A stretch of DNA of 64,000 bases from Promethearchaeota archaeon (GTDB taxonomy: Archaea > Asgardarchaeota > Lokiarchaeia > Sigyniarchaeales > SOKP01): contig JAHPYZ010000004.1 of the NCBI GenBank assembly GCA_019058425.1, positions 35,393 to 99,392 on the forward strand, written 5' to 3'. Both the position numbers and the translations under genes were made by a program. A model generated the notes under the pieces. It did no database searches, had not been told where the DNA came from, and saw nothing but the letters and a program-made list of their open reading frames with translations. Below, in pieces: positions 1 through 9,738 of this stretch; the first letter of the stretch is position 1; every line of letters begins with the position of its first letter.

Positions 1-1
1 A

Positions 2-3000
2 ACTGGTGATCAAGGTGGTATAGAAAGTATATCAGATGAAAATGGAGGCGCAATTTTAGTTTGGTATGATTATAGAGAGGGGAATTCTGATATTTACGCT
101 CAAAGAATAGATTCTGATGGAAATCAATTATGGGATCCTAATGGTACTTTAGTTTGTAATTCTGATGGAGATCAATATCGAGCTAGAATCTGTGAGGATG
201 GTGATGGGGGGGTTATAATTACTTGGGAAGACCATCGAACTGGAAATTACGGAATTTATGCTCAGAGAATTAACTCCTCAGGAGATGTTTTATGGGAGTC
301 TAATGGTACAATAATTAGTAATTATCCAACAACACAGGAAGTACCAAGTATATGTTCAGATGGATCTGGAGGGGCAATAATTAGTTGGGATCGACGAATA
401 GCTACGGGAAATGAGGATATTTTTGCTCAAAAAATCAACGCGTCTGGAGACACCCAATGGACTCCAAATGGAACGGTGATTTGTTCTCTAAGTGGATATC
501 AAATCCAACCAGTCATGTGTTCCGATGGTGAGGGTGGAGCAATAATTGCTTGGGAAGATAGAAGATCGGATTATGATGTCTATATGCAAAGAATTAATTC
601 ATCAGGAGATGCGGAATGGACTACTAATGGAGTATGGATTGGAGATACAACTAATGGAATTTACCCAGATATTATTTCAGATGGATTTGGCGGGGCTATA
701 ATATCGTGGAGAACATATGGAAATTCAAACTATGATTTTTATGCTGAGCGGATTGATTCTTCTGGCACTGCCTTATGGGGACCCGGAGGAATTGCTGTAG
801 CAGCAGAACAAGGAATTAATAATAATCAGTACTATGGAAAAATTTGTTCAGATGGAGCGGGAGGTGCTATTTTTGTTTATGTAGATAATCCGCAAGCTGC
901 CTCTGATGATGATGACTTATACGCACAGAAGGTCGACGCCTTAGGTACTATAATGTGGAATAGTGGCGGGGTCCCAATATGTGTTGCTGCTGAAGATCAG
1001 CGGTTACAATCGATTGCATATGATGGAGTTGGAGGGGCGCAAATCGTATGGATGGATGAAAGAGATATTTCATCGACATCTACAGATATTTATATTCAAT
1101 CAATTAATTCTAGTGGAGATATCCAATGGCAATCAAATGGTGAAGTCGTTATACAATATTCAGATGCTCAGAGAAATCCAAAAATCGTTAGTGATAGAGA
1201 GGGAAGTTTTTATATATCATGGATAGATTATCGTGATGGAAATTATGATATTTATGCTCAATGTCTAAAAAATGAACCACCTATAGTAAATAATCCTCAT
1301 GATATTGATACTGATATGGATGGAACAGAAAGGATTAATTGGACTATTATTGATGATGGGCATTCTGGTTATTATCGGGTCATAGCAAATAATTCTCTTG
1401 GGAATTATTATGTTTGGCAAGATTGGACATTATGGTATAATAACACTAATTTGAATACCCCAATCAATTTGACAGCTCCGGGAAATTATAATTACTCTAT
1501 TGAATATTACGATTATTATAGGAAATATGGAGAAATTGACACTGTCCTGGTAAATATTTCGAACAATAACCCTATAGTTAACCAATTATCACCAATAATT
1601 ACATACTTAAATGGAACAGAAACGATTGATTGGGTTATTACAGATGATTGTCCTTCAGGGGAATACCGAGTTTGGGCAAATAATTCTGTTGGAAATAATT
1701 ACATTTGGAGAGATTGGACTACATGGAACAATGGATCTGCTCTTTCAGTTCCAATTAATCGCTCGGATGTAGGGAATTTCAATTACACTATTGAATATAA
1801 AGATTTATATAATTTATATGGGAAAAACAGCAGTGTAATTATAACTATTGCAGATGCTATCCCAACCATTAGTGTTCAAAATACATTTATTACATCGATT
1901 TATGCTTCAAATAATATCTCATGCACAATTTATGATGATGAAACTTCGGGATTTTATCGTGTAATTGCCAATAATTCTCTTGGGAATTATTACATTTGGC
2001 AAGATTGGAAAACTTGGAATTCGGGATTTGAAAATAAAATTGAAATTAATAGAACCATTATGGGAGAATATAATTACACAATTGAATTTTTTGATAATAA
2101 TAATCAATTTGGAACTCCAAAATCAATTCGAGTATTTATTGTAAATGATCCCCCCAATTGTTCAGAGGTGGCTGATTTTGAAACTTCCATTTACAGTTCA
2201 GATACAATTGATTGGATTATTTATGATGATGGGCCTACTGGTTATTATCGTGTATTGGCGAATAATTCTCTCGGAAATTATTATGTTTGGCAAGACTGGA
2301 CGGTATGGACTGATAATACAAATCTACAAATCCCCATCAATCGCACTACCTTCGGTTTATTTAACTATTCAATTGAATACTACGATGAACAATCAGAATA
2401 TGGTGTATTAAAAGACATTATCATAAACTTAACTCAATATAAGCCAACTATAAACCATTTAGCGGACTTTAGTACTTCAATTTATAGTTCAGATGCAATT
2501 GATTGGATTATTAATGATGATGGACCTACTGGTTATTATCGTGTTATCGTAAATAATTCTCTTGGGAATTATTATGTTTGGCAAGACTGGATGGTATGGA
2601 CTGATAATACAAATTTACATATTCCCATCAATCGTACCACTTTGGGTTCATTCAATTATACAATTGAATTCTATGATGAATTTCTCGAGTATGGTGAAGT
2701 GAGCAATATTATCATAACTATTATTCAAAATATTCCAACTATTAACTCTTTAGCGGACTTTAGTACTTCAATTTATAGTTCAGATGCAATTGATTGGATT
2801 ATTAATGATGATGGACCTACTGGTTATTATCGTGTTATCGCAAATAATTCTCTTGGGAATTATTATGTTTGCCAAGATTGGACAGTATGGACTAATAATA
2901 TAAACCTGCAAATTCCCATCAATCGTACCACTTTGGGTTCATTTAATTATTCTATTGAATTTTATGATGAATTTGGTGTATATGGAGATATAACGGATAT

Positions 3001-3418
3001 TCTTATTAATTTAATAAACTTGGCTCCATCAGTCAATACAGTTGATAGTATTGAGACTCAATTATCGGGTTCTGAGACTATAGATTGGATTATAACTGAT
3101 GATGGTCCTAATGGTTATTATCGTGTTCTGGTCAACAATTCGTTAGGAGAACCGCAAGTATGGATTGGATGGACAAACTGGAATGAAGGAGATAATCTCC
3201 AAATCGAGATTGATCGAAGAGAAACGGGAATGTTTGTATACACGATTGAGTTTTATGATGAATTTGGTGTATATGGAGATTCTAAAAGTATTATTGTAAA
3301 CATCAGTGAATCCAATGAAGAAACTCCTCGGATCTCTTTTGGATTTATTTATCTAATTTTCAGTATAATTACTATTTTTGCTATTGTATTGGTTATCAAT
3401 CAAAAACATAACTTCTAA
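2..3418 (+). CDS. Repeat-rich surface protein, 5' truncated by window edge
   Basis: The frame is open from base 2, so the gene starts left of the window; an internal GTG at 476 is not a real start. About 1138 residues are visible. The first ~425 hold about eight propeller-like repeats with the pattern SDGxGGAIIxW...DIYAQRINSSGD...W..NG. Seven Ig-like repeats of about 97 residues follow (GYYRVxANNSLGNYYVWQDW core). The protein ends in one hydrophobic segment (GFIYLIFSIITIFAIVLVI) and a short basic tail, so it is probably a cell-surface protein anchored at the C-terminus. There are many N-x-S/T sites suited to N-glycosylation. A binding or adhesion role is inference only. Confidence 0.85.
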   Translation, partial: TGDQGGIESISDENGGAILVWYDYREGNSDIYAQRIDSDGNQLWDPNGTLVCNSDGDQYRARICEDGDGGVIITWEDHRTGNYGIYAQRINSSGDVLWESNGTIISNYPTTQEVPSICSDGSGGAIISWDRRIATGNEDIFAQKINASGDTQWTPNGTVICSLSGYQIQPVMCSDGEGGAIIAWEDRRSDYDVYMQRINSSGDAEWTTNGVWIGDTTNGIYPDIISDGFGGAIISWRTYGNSNYDFYAERIDSSGTALWGPGGIAVAAEQGINNNQYYGKICSDGAGGAIFVYVDNPQAASDDDDLYAQKVDALGTIMWNSGGVPICVAAEDQRLQSIAYDGVGGAQIVWMDERDISSTSTDIYIQSINSSGDIQWQSNGEVVIQYSDAQRNPKIVSDREGSFYISWIDYRDGNYDIYAQCLKNEPPIVNNPHDIDTDMDGTERINWTIIDDGHSGYYRVIANNSLGNYYVWQDWTLWYNNTNLNTPINLTAPGNYNYSIEYYDYYRKYGEIDTVLVNISNNNPIVNQLSPIITYLNGTETIDWVITDDCPSGEYRVWANNSVGNNYIWRDWTTWNNGSALSVPINRSDVGNFNYTIEYKDLYNLYGKNSSVIITIADAIPTISVQNTFITSIYASNNISCTIYDDETSGFYRVIANNSLGNYYIWQDWKTWNSGFENKIEINRTIMGEYNYTIEFFDNNNQFGTPKSIRVFIVNDPPNCSEVADFETSIYSSDTIDWIIYDDGPTGYYRVLANNSLGNYYVWQDWTVWTDNTNLQIPINRTTFGLFNYSIEYYDEQSEYGVLKDIIINLTQYKPTINHLADFSTSIYSSDAIDWIINDDGPTGYYRVIVNNSLGNYYVWQDWMVWTDNTNLHIPINRTTLGSFNYTIEFYDEFLEYGEVSNIIITIIQNIPTINSLADFSTSIYSSDAIDWIINDDGPTGYYRVIANNSLGNYYVCQDWTVWTNNINLQIPINRTTLGSFNYSIEFYDEFGVYGDITDILINLINLAPSVNTVDSIETQLSGSETIDWIITDDGPNGYYRVLVNNSLGEPQVWIGWTNWNEGDNLQIEIDRRETGMFVYTIEFYDEFGVYGDSKSIIVNISESNEETPRISFGFIYLIFSIITIFAIVLVINQKHNF
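1264..3313 (+). repeat. Seven tandem ~291-bp repeats encoding Ig-like modules
   Basis: Repeat units begin near 1270, 1563, 1857, 2146, 2438, 2729 and 3021. Units five and six are almost identical at DNA level: about 120 bases from 2460 match those from 2751 with one difference, an offset of exactly 291 bases (97 codons). That indicates a recent in-frame duplication or gene conversion. Confidence 0.85.
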
Positions 3419-3420
3419 AT

Positions 3421-3456
3421 TATCTTTTTTTCAATATCTTTTTTGGTTTTTGTATA
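3421..3456 (+). terminator. Oligo-T tract after the repeat-rich surface gene
   Basis: Three T-runs (T7, T6, T5) follow the stop codon at 3418. This fits the U-rich intrinsic terminators of archaea. No strong hairpin is visible. Position and composition are the only evidence. Confidence 0.35.
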
Positions 3457-3522
3457 AGAAAACGTCTGAATATGAAGAAACACTTAAGATCTCCTATTAT
3501 GAAACCAAAATAAAGTTTAAAT

Positions 3523-4443
3523 ATGAATATTTATCTTAATCTCATAAGTGTAATCCATAAGTATAAATTATTTATAGGAGGAAAATTTAAAGCTAAGAAA
3601 ATGTGGTCGATAAAGAACAAAATAATTTTAAGCATTTGTTTAATTTTTACAATTTCTATGGGAGGTCTTCTCTTTTATCTTTTAGACCCAAACATTTCAA
3701 GCACCTCTATAAGTTATAATCGTCCATCTGATAATCCGTATCATATAAATAGTTATCCATATTGTTTAGAAGATGATTTTCTAATGAGTGGAATTGATTT
3801 AGATATTCGATACGATGCAAATTTGTCATTTGTTAATCATAATCAAGGAGGAATGACTGGATATTTCTTATATTTTCAGAATAATTTTCATTATCAATCA
3901 AATTCAAGATATTTAAGAATTAAACATAATTTAGCAATTACTTCTTTGATCGAAAAAACGGTATATACCAAAGAAATTGACACTTGGATAGAACAACTTC
4001 ATGAAGAAGAATGGAGAAATCCAGAAGAATTCAATATATTTACAAATATGGATTATTCTCTTCCATCTGGCTATATTTACGACAACTTGGTTATTGAACA
4101 AAATTGTATCGAAGAGAATCATAAGTGGTTAGATTTGGGAATATTTCTCATAGGTCCTTTTAAACAAGTAGTGGGTTATAATCTTGCATCGATTTCTATT
4201 ATTAATACTAATGCGAAAATGGCATATTATGGGTTAGAGGAAGTGGTGAATAATACAAAAACTTTGATGAAAGTAAAGGAATTTATTATACGTGATTATA
4301 TATCTTGGGAAGTTTATCAGTGCCGACTATTTGGATGGAAACTTATTACATCTAAAACTTATTATCTAGGAAATTATATGCTAGAAGCATTTAATGGAAT
4401 TGAAAGATCTATTGGGATTGATTTTGTCCCCTTAAATCTATAA
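3523..4443 (+). CDS. Membrane-anchored protein of unknown function
   Basis: I do not recognise this 306-residue protein. It has one N-terminal hydrophobic segment (KIILSICLIFTISMGGLLFYLL, cut short here) preceded by lysines, then about 250 polar residues, so it looks like a signal-anchored extracytoplasmic protein. The start is uncertain: ATG at 3601 places the charged membrane anchor right at the N-terminus, but the AGGAGG at 3576 lies 19 bases from it; ATG at 3523 has no clear ribosome site. It follows the surface protein gene on the same strand, 104 bases downstream, and could be co-transcribed. Confidence 0.6.
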   Translation: MNIYLNLISVIHKYKLFIGGKFKAKKMWSIKNKIILSICLIFTISMGGLLFYLLDPNISSTSISYNRPSDNPYHINSYPYCLEDDFLMSGIDLDIRYDANLSFVNHNQGGMTGYFLYFQNNFHYQSNSRYLRIKHNLAITSLIEKTVYTKEIDTWIEQLHEEEWRNPEEFNIFTNMDYSLPSGYIYDNLVIEQNCIEENHKWLDLGIFLIGPFKQVVGYNLASISIINTNAKMAYYGLEEVVNNTKTLMKVKEFIIRDYISWEVYQCRLFGWKLITSKTYYLGNYMLEAFNGIERSIGIDFVPLNL

Positions 4444-4515
4444 TCTTTATTTTTTTAATTTGGACTAGCAAAAAAATTTGTTAATAATTTCTAAATATAT
4501 TAGTTCCTTTGAGGA

Positions 4516-5445
4516 TTATTTAAAAAAAACAGCTAAGTTTCTGGGAAGAACCTCATAATAATTTTCTAAATCATATTCCACTATTTTCTCTTTAGTTGCT
4601 ATAGGGAGTTCTTCTAAACTTTCTCCTTTTAATATTAAACTTAATTCTGCTTCACTAAATTCAGGTCCAAGTTCAGTCCAATTTATAACCTTTTTATTAG
4701 CAGGGCATACTTTTTGACAATGAAGGCACCCAACTAAACAATTATGCCATGCAGGATCGAACCATTCTGGAAAGGTCATTTCTGGTGGTAATTCATTGTG
4801 GTATGTAATACAACGTTCGGCTCGCAAAAGGAAACGATCAGTTGGAATTGCTTGCGTTGGACACTTACGTGTACATGCGGAGCATTCCTTACATAAGTCC
4901 ATCATTTTTAATTCATACCAATTATCCTCCTCAGTTGGAAAATCTGAATATAATGTTGTTAAGCGATGAAAACTACCCATTCCCGGTACATAAGTAATAT
5001 TATTTCTACCATATTCAGCTAATCCACTACGCACTGCTATAGTTTTCTGTGGAATTCGAGCATATACAGCTTTATATCCCATTGGTTTTAATATTTCATT
5101 AACTAACTCCGTTATTTGATTAACAATATTAAGCCCGTACAAATAGGTTGGAGGTATAAGCAATGACTTTTTTTCATTCTTCCAGTGAAAAACAGCTTCA
5201 AATTGAGGCACTGGAACTGAAATTATAAAAAGAGACCTGATTTGAGGAAGATCCACATCTGTTTTGAATTCAAAAAATGATTGATAATTATCATAAAATT
5301 CGGGATCAAAACGATTTTGCGTATGATGCTTGGTAATATCATGACGTATGTCCGGAATGTGTTCAGCAGACAAAATTTTGCCTTTATAACCTTTTTCTTC
5401 TAAAATTTTATAAAAATCTTTTATTACATCATCATTATTATTCAT
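4516..5445 (-). CDS. QueG-like double 4Fe-4S cluster protein
   Basis: In the long-form count, cysteines at about 188, 191, 194 and 198 (CKECSACTRKCP) plus 215, 239, 243, 246 and 250 (CLVGCLHCQKVCP) form two 4Fe-4S sites, as in the epoxyqueuosine reductase QueG family. The N-terminal ~180 residues would correspond to the cobalamin-binding region of true QueG. At ~310 residues it is shorter than bacterial QueG (about 380), and archaea usually make archaeosine, so queuosine reduction is doubtful; a related reductive role is more likely. ATG at 5445 is preferred over GTG at 5454, because AGAGAG lies about 9 bases upstream of it. Confidence 0.75.
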   Translation of the reverse strand: MNNNDDVIKDFYKILEEKGYKGKILSAEHIPDIRHDITKHHTQNRFDPEFYDNYQSFFEFKTDVDLPQIRSLFIISVPVPQFEAVFHWKNEKKSLLIPPTYLYGLNIVNQITELVNEILKPMGYKAVYARIPQKTIAVRSGLAEYGRNNITYVPGMGSFHRLTTLYSDFPTEEDNWYELKMMDLCKECSACTRKCPTQAIPTDRFLLRAERCITYHNELPPEMTFPEWFDPAWHNCLVGCLHCQKVCPANKKVINWTELGPEFSEAELSLILKGESLEELPIATKEKIVEYDLENYYEVLPRNLAVFFK

Positions 5446-5511
5446 AAATATCACTCTCTTAACATAGTAGGAAATTTATTTTTAATTTATACAACATATG
5501 ATTTATCAAAC

Positions 5512-5985
5512 CTAATATTCTGAATTGTCTTCTTTTATCTCAAAAGTAATTCTAGGATCTTCCTTTATGGTACAAAATGCAATAAGAGATTCCATATTTT
5601 TAATACCTGGCATTTTACTGATTTCCTTGGTGAGATCGTGCAATGCTAGATTATTATTAACCTTTACTTTTAGCAAAATATCCCATTCGCCGGCAATTTC
5701 GTGAACCTCCATTACATCATCATTTTTCGCTATCTCTGCTGCAAAATCACAGCAATCTGTTTCAATTTTGAGACTTATTTTAATCCACGCAGTAGTTGGT
5801 TTCCCTACTTTTTCGGCAGAAATTAATGGAACTATACCAGTTATAATGTCATCCTTCTTCATCTGCTTAATTCTTGAAAATACAGTTGATGGAGATTCTC
5901 CAATTTTATCTGCTAATTTTCTATAGGTTATACTTGCATCTTTTTGGTATTCTTTAAGTATAATTTTATTTAAGTTATCAATCAT
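5512..5985 (-). CDS. Lrp/AsnC family transcription regulator
   Basis: This 157-residue protein has the standard length and order of the family: an N-terminal HTH (residues ~5-50, ITYRKLADKIGESPSTVFSRI) and a C-terminal RAM ligand/oligomerisation domain (residues ~65-145, VMEVHEIAGEWDILLKVKV). It is transcribed divergently from the DUF3795 gene at 6177 across a ~190-base gap with TATA-like boxes for both directions, so it may control itself and that neighbour. The ligand cannot be told from sequence. Confidence 0.9.
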   Translation of the reverse strand: MIDNLNKIILKEYQKDASITYRKLADKIGESPSTVFSRIKQMKKDDIITGIVPLISAEKVGKPTTAWIKISLKIETDCCDFAAEIAKNDDVMEVHEIAGEWDILLKVKVNNNLALHDLTKEISKMPGIKNMESLIAFCTIKEDPRITFEIKEDNSEY

Positions 5986-6024
5986 TTTATATTGTTTATT
6001 TTTTGTATATTATTTCTAGATATT

Positions 6025-6080
6025 ATTTCAAAATATATAAACTTTGCTGGACAGATTGCATAAAATTTATATAAGATCTG
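6025..6080. promoter_or_regulatory. Divergent TATA boxes between Lrp and DUF3795 genes
   Basis: On the minus strand, AGTTTATATATTTTG (about 6032-6046) would serve the Lrp gene. On the plus strand, AAATTTATATAAG (about 6065-6077) would serve the gene at 6177. Both match archaeal TATA boxes and lie at plausible distances from the start codons. No clear inverted repeat for Lrp is visible between them. Confidence 0.5.
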
Positions 6081-6176
6081 TACAATACAATATTATCATA
6101 ATAAAATGTAGTAAAAATTAAAAAAATACAAATGTTAGAAACTTATTTTACGTCTGGTTATTGGAGAATGTATAAA

Positions 6177-6644
6177 ATGACTGAGGTAAAAAAGGAGTTA
6201 TTGGCGCCATGTGGGTTATATTGTGGAGTATGCAGGATTTATAAGGCTCATAAGGATAATAATGTAGAATTCAAAAAAGAAATATTACCTACACTTAATG
6301 ATTTTGGAGCGAAAACTGTAGATGATATAGCTTGTACAGGATGTTTATCTGATGGTGTTATATTTCACTTTTGCCAAGAATGTCCGATTAAAGATTGTAT
6401 AAAGAGTAAGAACATTGAAGGATGTTACCGATGTGAGGATTTTCCTTGCGAAATTATTACAAATTGGCCAGATCCCTTAGATAAAAAAGTAATGCTTCGC
6501 GCTATTCCTGCATGGCGAGAACTTGGAACAAAAAAATGGGTTGAAGGCGAGGAACACCGATATCAATGTCCAAAATGTGGAAATCAATTATATCATGGAG
6601 CTATAAAATGTAAAAAATGTGGAACTGAAGTAGATTTAGATTGA
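6177..6644 (+). CDS. DUF3795 Cys-rich protein with C-terminal zinc ribbon
   Basis: The N-terminal part has the DUF3795 pattern: APCGLYCGVC, then a CTGC pair, CQECPIKDC, CYRCEDFPC. The end carries a separate zinc ribbon with CPKCG and CKKCG. DUF3795 proteins are common in archaea and anaerobic bacteria and have no settled function; metal or cluster binding is likely. I chose ATG at 6177 (155 residues), because GGAG lies 10 bases upstream and the family signature follows at once; the ATG at 6132 adds an unconserved 15 residues. A second DUF3795 gene lies at 31235. Confidence 0.8.
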   Translation: MTEVKKELLAPCGLYCGVCRIYKAHKDNNVEFKKEILPTLNDFGAKTVDDIACTGCLSDGVIFHFCQECPIKDCIKSKNIEGCYRCEDFPCEIITNWPDPLDKKVMLRAIPAWRELGTKKWVEGEEHRYQCPKCGNQLYHGAIKCKKCGTEVDLD

Positions 6645-6708
6645 TTTCATTAAAATAAGAAATAAGGATTTAAAAAAAATTAGTTATGTATATTAATTTT
6701 TGGTTAAT

Positions 6709-7212
6709 TCAAGGAATATATGTTTGAACCATTAATGTACTAGAAAAAATATTGTTAGCACTATCACTTCCAAATATACTGATTGTTGCATTATGAGCTC
6801 CGGCTGTAACTGTATCCAGTGAAAGTTGACATGAAATGGGTACTTCAATACTGTCAGCAGTGGTTCGAATAACCCACCAAGGATAGGTAGGACCACTTAA
6901 TCTAACACCATCTAAAACAAAATTGAATTGTATATATGAATTTGCTCCAGCAGCAACTTCAGCCCTAGTGTTAAAGTGAAAATAAATCGATTCTCCAGAA
7001 CTTACAGTAAAGTCTATTGTTAGTTGATCAACGATTATAATTGTAGATATAGGATTAGTAGTTGTTTCACCATAATGAAAATCATACCAAGTGTTTTTAA
7101 CACCAGATCCTCCCGCTGCAGGGGCAGCAAAAATCAATTGATACACACCTATCCCCAAAGCGCCTAATGCGATTAATAAAGCTAAAACCGCCAAACCTGA
7201 AGATTTTGCCAT
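6709..7212 (-). CDS. Small exported or membrane-anchored beta-rich protein
   Basis: The protein has 167 residues. It starts with a short basic head and a long hydrophobic segment (about residues 7-30, LAVLALLIALGALGIGVY), ending near an AAPAAGG stretch that could be a signal-peptidase region or a linker. The rest is rich in Thr, Ser and alternating hydrophobics, as in a beta-sandwich. No catalytic motif is visible and I do not recognise a family. AGAGGT lies 7-12 bases upstream of the ATG. It probably sits on the outer face of the membrane. Confidence 0.7.
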   Translation of the reverse strand: MAKSSGLAVLALLIALGALGIGVYQLIFAAPAAGGSGVKNTWYDFHYGETTTNPISTIIIVDQLTIDFTVSSGESIYFHFNTRAEVAAGANSYIQFNFVLDGVRLSGPTYPWWVIRTTADSIEVPISCQLSLDTVTAGAHNATISIFGSDSANNIFSSTLMVQTYIP

Positions 7213-7350
7213 AATTTTATACCTCTAATTTTAATATATTTCAACTTAGATTTCTTTTTTGAAGATTTATTAATTAATTAATTATATAGAAATACTTCAA
7301 TAAAAAAATAGTATAAAATCCTTAGAGTTAATTTACATGCTAAATTGTTC

Positions 7351-8514
7351 TCACTTTATTGTATTGCTTGAACAAATTGCTGAATCTGGTGGAACTTCTT
7401 TTTGAAGCATTTTGAATGCCCTCCTAGAAGACGAGAAAGTTTTAGCATTATACTTTTTCACTAGTTCTACAAGTTCTTCATCAAATACCCGTACAAATAC
7501 TCTTATAAATGGATATCGTAAATGAAGTTTCGCCGTCAGATAGAGTAATTCATCAAATTCTGAATCCCGTTTCCAACATATGAATACCTGCGAAACACTT
7601 TCCATATTTACATGATCCCGCAAATCGCTTAAAAAGCGAGCAAATTCATTTATGATGTGGAGTCTTTCATTTACTACAAATTCGATACCATCATGTTCAT
7701 CATCAAAAAGATAAACTTCACGTTCAGGTTGTGTAGAGATATGATAAGCAATTCGATGAGTGAGACTGTCGCGACCTATCACAATAGCATTTCCAGTCTT
7801 ATCTGCTGTCCATTTTTCAATACTTTCCATTGTCCATTTTGATGTGGAAAAAGGATGTGCATTTAATGGGTGTGCTTTGAGATATTCTTGCACGTGGTCT
7901 TCAAAAGCTCGGACATAAATTGGAACTTTTGGATTCATTTTACGTATTTTTTCCGTACAAATTATAGCAACTCTGACATCTCCGACAATAATAAAAACTT
8001 CCTTCGCTTGTTCAATGTTTGCAAGTTTAAGATTAGTTGTTTCAGTAGCATCCCCTACTACAATAGGTTGACCTGCATTAATAAGATCTTCCACTGCTTC
8101 TTCATCATCTTCAATAACACAGAAAGGTCTTTTGCATTCGAGACAGGATTCAATTATTCTTTTAGTCAGATGATGAAATCCAATGATTACTGTATGATTT
8201 TTCTTGTGGCTGGCAAGAATTCTGCTAGTTATAATTGGATTATACTTTTCGAGTAATTCTCCAATGATAAAACCAAAAACAATGACTTCCAATAATATCG
8301 GCCATAATAAAGCATATAAATTCGCAAAATCACCTGCATCAATAGGAGAACGCACAGTTAACGAGTATAGGAAAATTATCCCTAGATTTTGACCAGATTC
8401 TGTAATGAGAAAGAAAAGGAAACCACTCAACCAGAATAAAAAGAGAAATACAAACGCTAACTTGTATTGTTTAATCTTAAGTCGGAATTCTATGAAAAAG
8501 TTTACTAATTTCAT
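7351..8514 (-). CDS. Two-TM protein with tandem TrkA-N/RCK domains, filter-less
   Basis: The layout is that of a ligand-gated K+ channel: TM1 (~18-37), a pore-loop-like segment (~47-62), TM2 (~65-87), a first RCK domain (~107-230, HTVIIGFHHLTKRIIE then an acidic strand end VIEDDEE) and a second RCK-like domain (~243-370, NAIVIGRDSLTHRIAYH). The expected selectivity filter TVGYG is absent; the loop reads SLTVRSPIDAGD. The first domain lacks a strict GxGxxG. It may therefore be a regulatory or non-K+ relative, like the CASTOR/Pollux type, rather than a potassium channel. It stands alone, with 136 and 79 bases of flanking spacer. Confidence 0.8.
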   Translation of the reverse strand: MKLVNFFIEFRLKIKQYKLAFVFLFLFWLSGFLFFLITESGQNLGIIFLYSLTVRSPIDAGDFANLYALLWPILLEVIVFGFIIGELLEKYNPIITSRILASHKKNHTVIIGFHHLTKRIIESCLECKRPFCVIEDDEEAVEDLINAGQPIVVGDATETTNLKLANIEQAKEVFIIVGDVRVAIICTEKIRKMNPKVPIYVRAFEDHVQEYLKAHPLNAHPFSTSKWTMESIEKWTADKTGNAIVIGRDSLTHRIAYHISTQPEREVYLFDDEHDGIEFVVNERLHIINEFARFLSDLRDHVNMESVSQVFICWKRDSEFDELLYLTAKLHLRYPFIRVFVRVFDEELVELVKKYNAKTFSSSRRAFKMLQKEVPPDSAICSSNTIK

Positions 8515-8593
8515 AACTTAAGATAAAACACTCTTGTATAAAAAAGATTTGAATTGATAATATATTAATGTTGGAAAACTCATTGTGAAAGAG

Positions 8594-8872
8594 TTATTCA
8601 ATTGAATCGGGTCCTTCTGTTAGCTTAAAATAATAATTTAAGACTAAACCAATAATAAAAAATAAAGCTGTTCCAATACCAAGTCCTATTAGAATATCCA
8701 TCCACAAGAAATTTATGAGATAAGCGTTATAAAGATATCCCGGTTGGATTTCTGTCAATATTTTAAAGTGAATAGCTGATATAACCAGGATACTCACAGT
8801 TGCACACACAATAAAGAAGATCACAAATAAAGCTTTTCTGGAATTTGAAATTTTTTCCTCTTTGAGTATCAA
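8594..8872 (-). CDS. Small two-TM membrane protein
   Basis: The 92-residue product has two clear hydrophobic helices (~15-35 and ~55-78) and a polar, acidic C-terminus. I do not recognise a family. The start is TTG, supported by AAGGAGAG eight bases upstream, which is among the best ribosome sites in the window. It lies upstream of the RCK gene on the same strand (79 bases), so the two could form a transcription unit; any functional link is a guess. Confidence 0.65.
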   Translation of the reverse strand: MILKEEKISNSRKALFVIFFIVCATVSILVISAIHFKILTEIQPGYLYNAYLINFLWMDILIGLGIGTALFFIIGLVLNYYFKLTEGPDSIE

Positions 8873-8984
8873 ATTTATCTCTCCTTAGGGTATATTATAT
8901 AGTTTTATATGATTAAAATGGATTTTTATTAATGGTTCCACAATATAAAATATAAAATTCTCTTCTGATTAAGATACTTTAAAT

Positions 8985-9626
8985 TCAAATCTTATCTTTC
9001 TGAACAATATAATCAATGTAGCTATCATCCATAACATGTCCATCTTCAAACTTCTTGTGTAGAATTCTTTTTTCCTTAAATATTATTTCGATATCCAAGT
9101 TATCAAAAAAATTATCAGATTCTTCATCGGTAAAAAAAGTATGCATGATTTTTTTATCGCCTTCAATTTGTATACATTCACCAGGATTAACTTCTTCACC
9201 TTCACCATAAAATCCCGAATCGACAGAAAGGAAATTAACGAAACAAAAACCCCCCGGTTTTAAGACCCGAATCATTTCATCTACAGCTTTTTTAATATCG
9301 AGTTTATTCATGTGAAATATAGTATTATAGGAGTATACATGCCCAAAATGGTCAGATTCAAAAGGAATTTCTCTCATATCGGCTAATTGCATAGAAAGTT
9401 CTAACTTATTTTGCTTTGCATACTCTTGTGCCTGTTGGAATCGTTTTTCTGAAAACTCAATACCCATAACATCAAATCCTAATCTTACAAAGAGTGCTTG
9501 CTTTGGGTTCGGTCCACCTGAACCACAATCGAGAATTGGTCCTTTAACATCAGATTCAGAAATATATGATAAGAAATTATAGAAAGGAGCGGGATACAAT
9601 AACTCGTTTGCGATATTCATAACCAT
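8985..9626 (-). CDS. SAM-dependent methyltransferase, class I
   Basis: The Rossmann fold is readable: motif I ILDCGSGG near residue 33, the motif II acidic end VMGIEFSEKR, the post-motif DMREIPF and VLKPGGF typical of methyltransferase type 11. At 213 residues it is a bare catalytic domain with a short C-terminal tail. The substrate cannot be inferred. It is isolated between divergent spacers and near the alpha/beta hydrolase gene on the same strand (112 bases), with no sign of shared function. Confidence 0.85.
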   Translation of the reverse strand: MVMNIANELLYPAPFYNFLSYISESDVKGPILDCGSGGPNPKQALFVRLGFDVMGIEFSEKRFQQAQEYAKQNKLELSMQLADMREIPFESDHFGHVYSYNTIFHMNKLDIKKAVDEMIRVLKPGGFCFVNFLSVDSGFYGEGEEVNPGECIQIEGDKKIMHTFFTDEESDNFFDNLDIEIIFKEKRILHKKFEDGHVMDDSYIDYIVQKDKI

Positions 9627-9738
9627 ATTAAATTCATATCATTAAAAAAGAAATCTAATCTTGCTGTTAATATTTAAAATATTGTAAATCAAATAAAAAT
9701 AGAATTATTATCATTAATCTTTTTAATATGCTTCTAAT

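Noticed and set aside
963-1226. 87-residue and similar frames within the repeat surface gene
   Set aside because: Shadow frames of a clearly coding repeat region.
1264-3313. CRISPR-like repeated DNA
   Set aside because: The repeats are coding, 291 bases long and without spacers.
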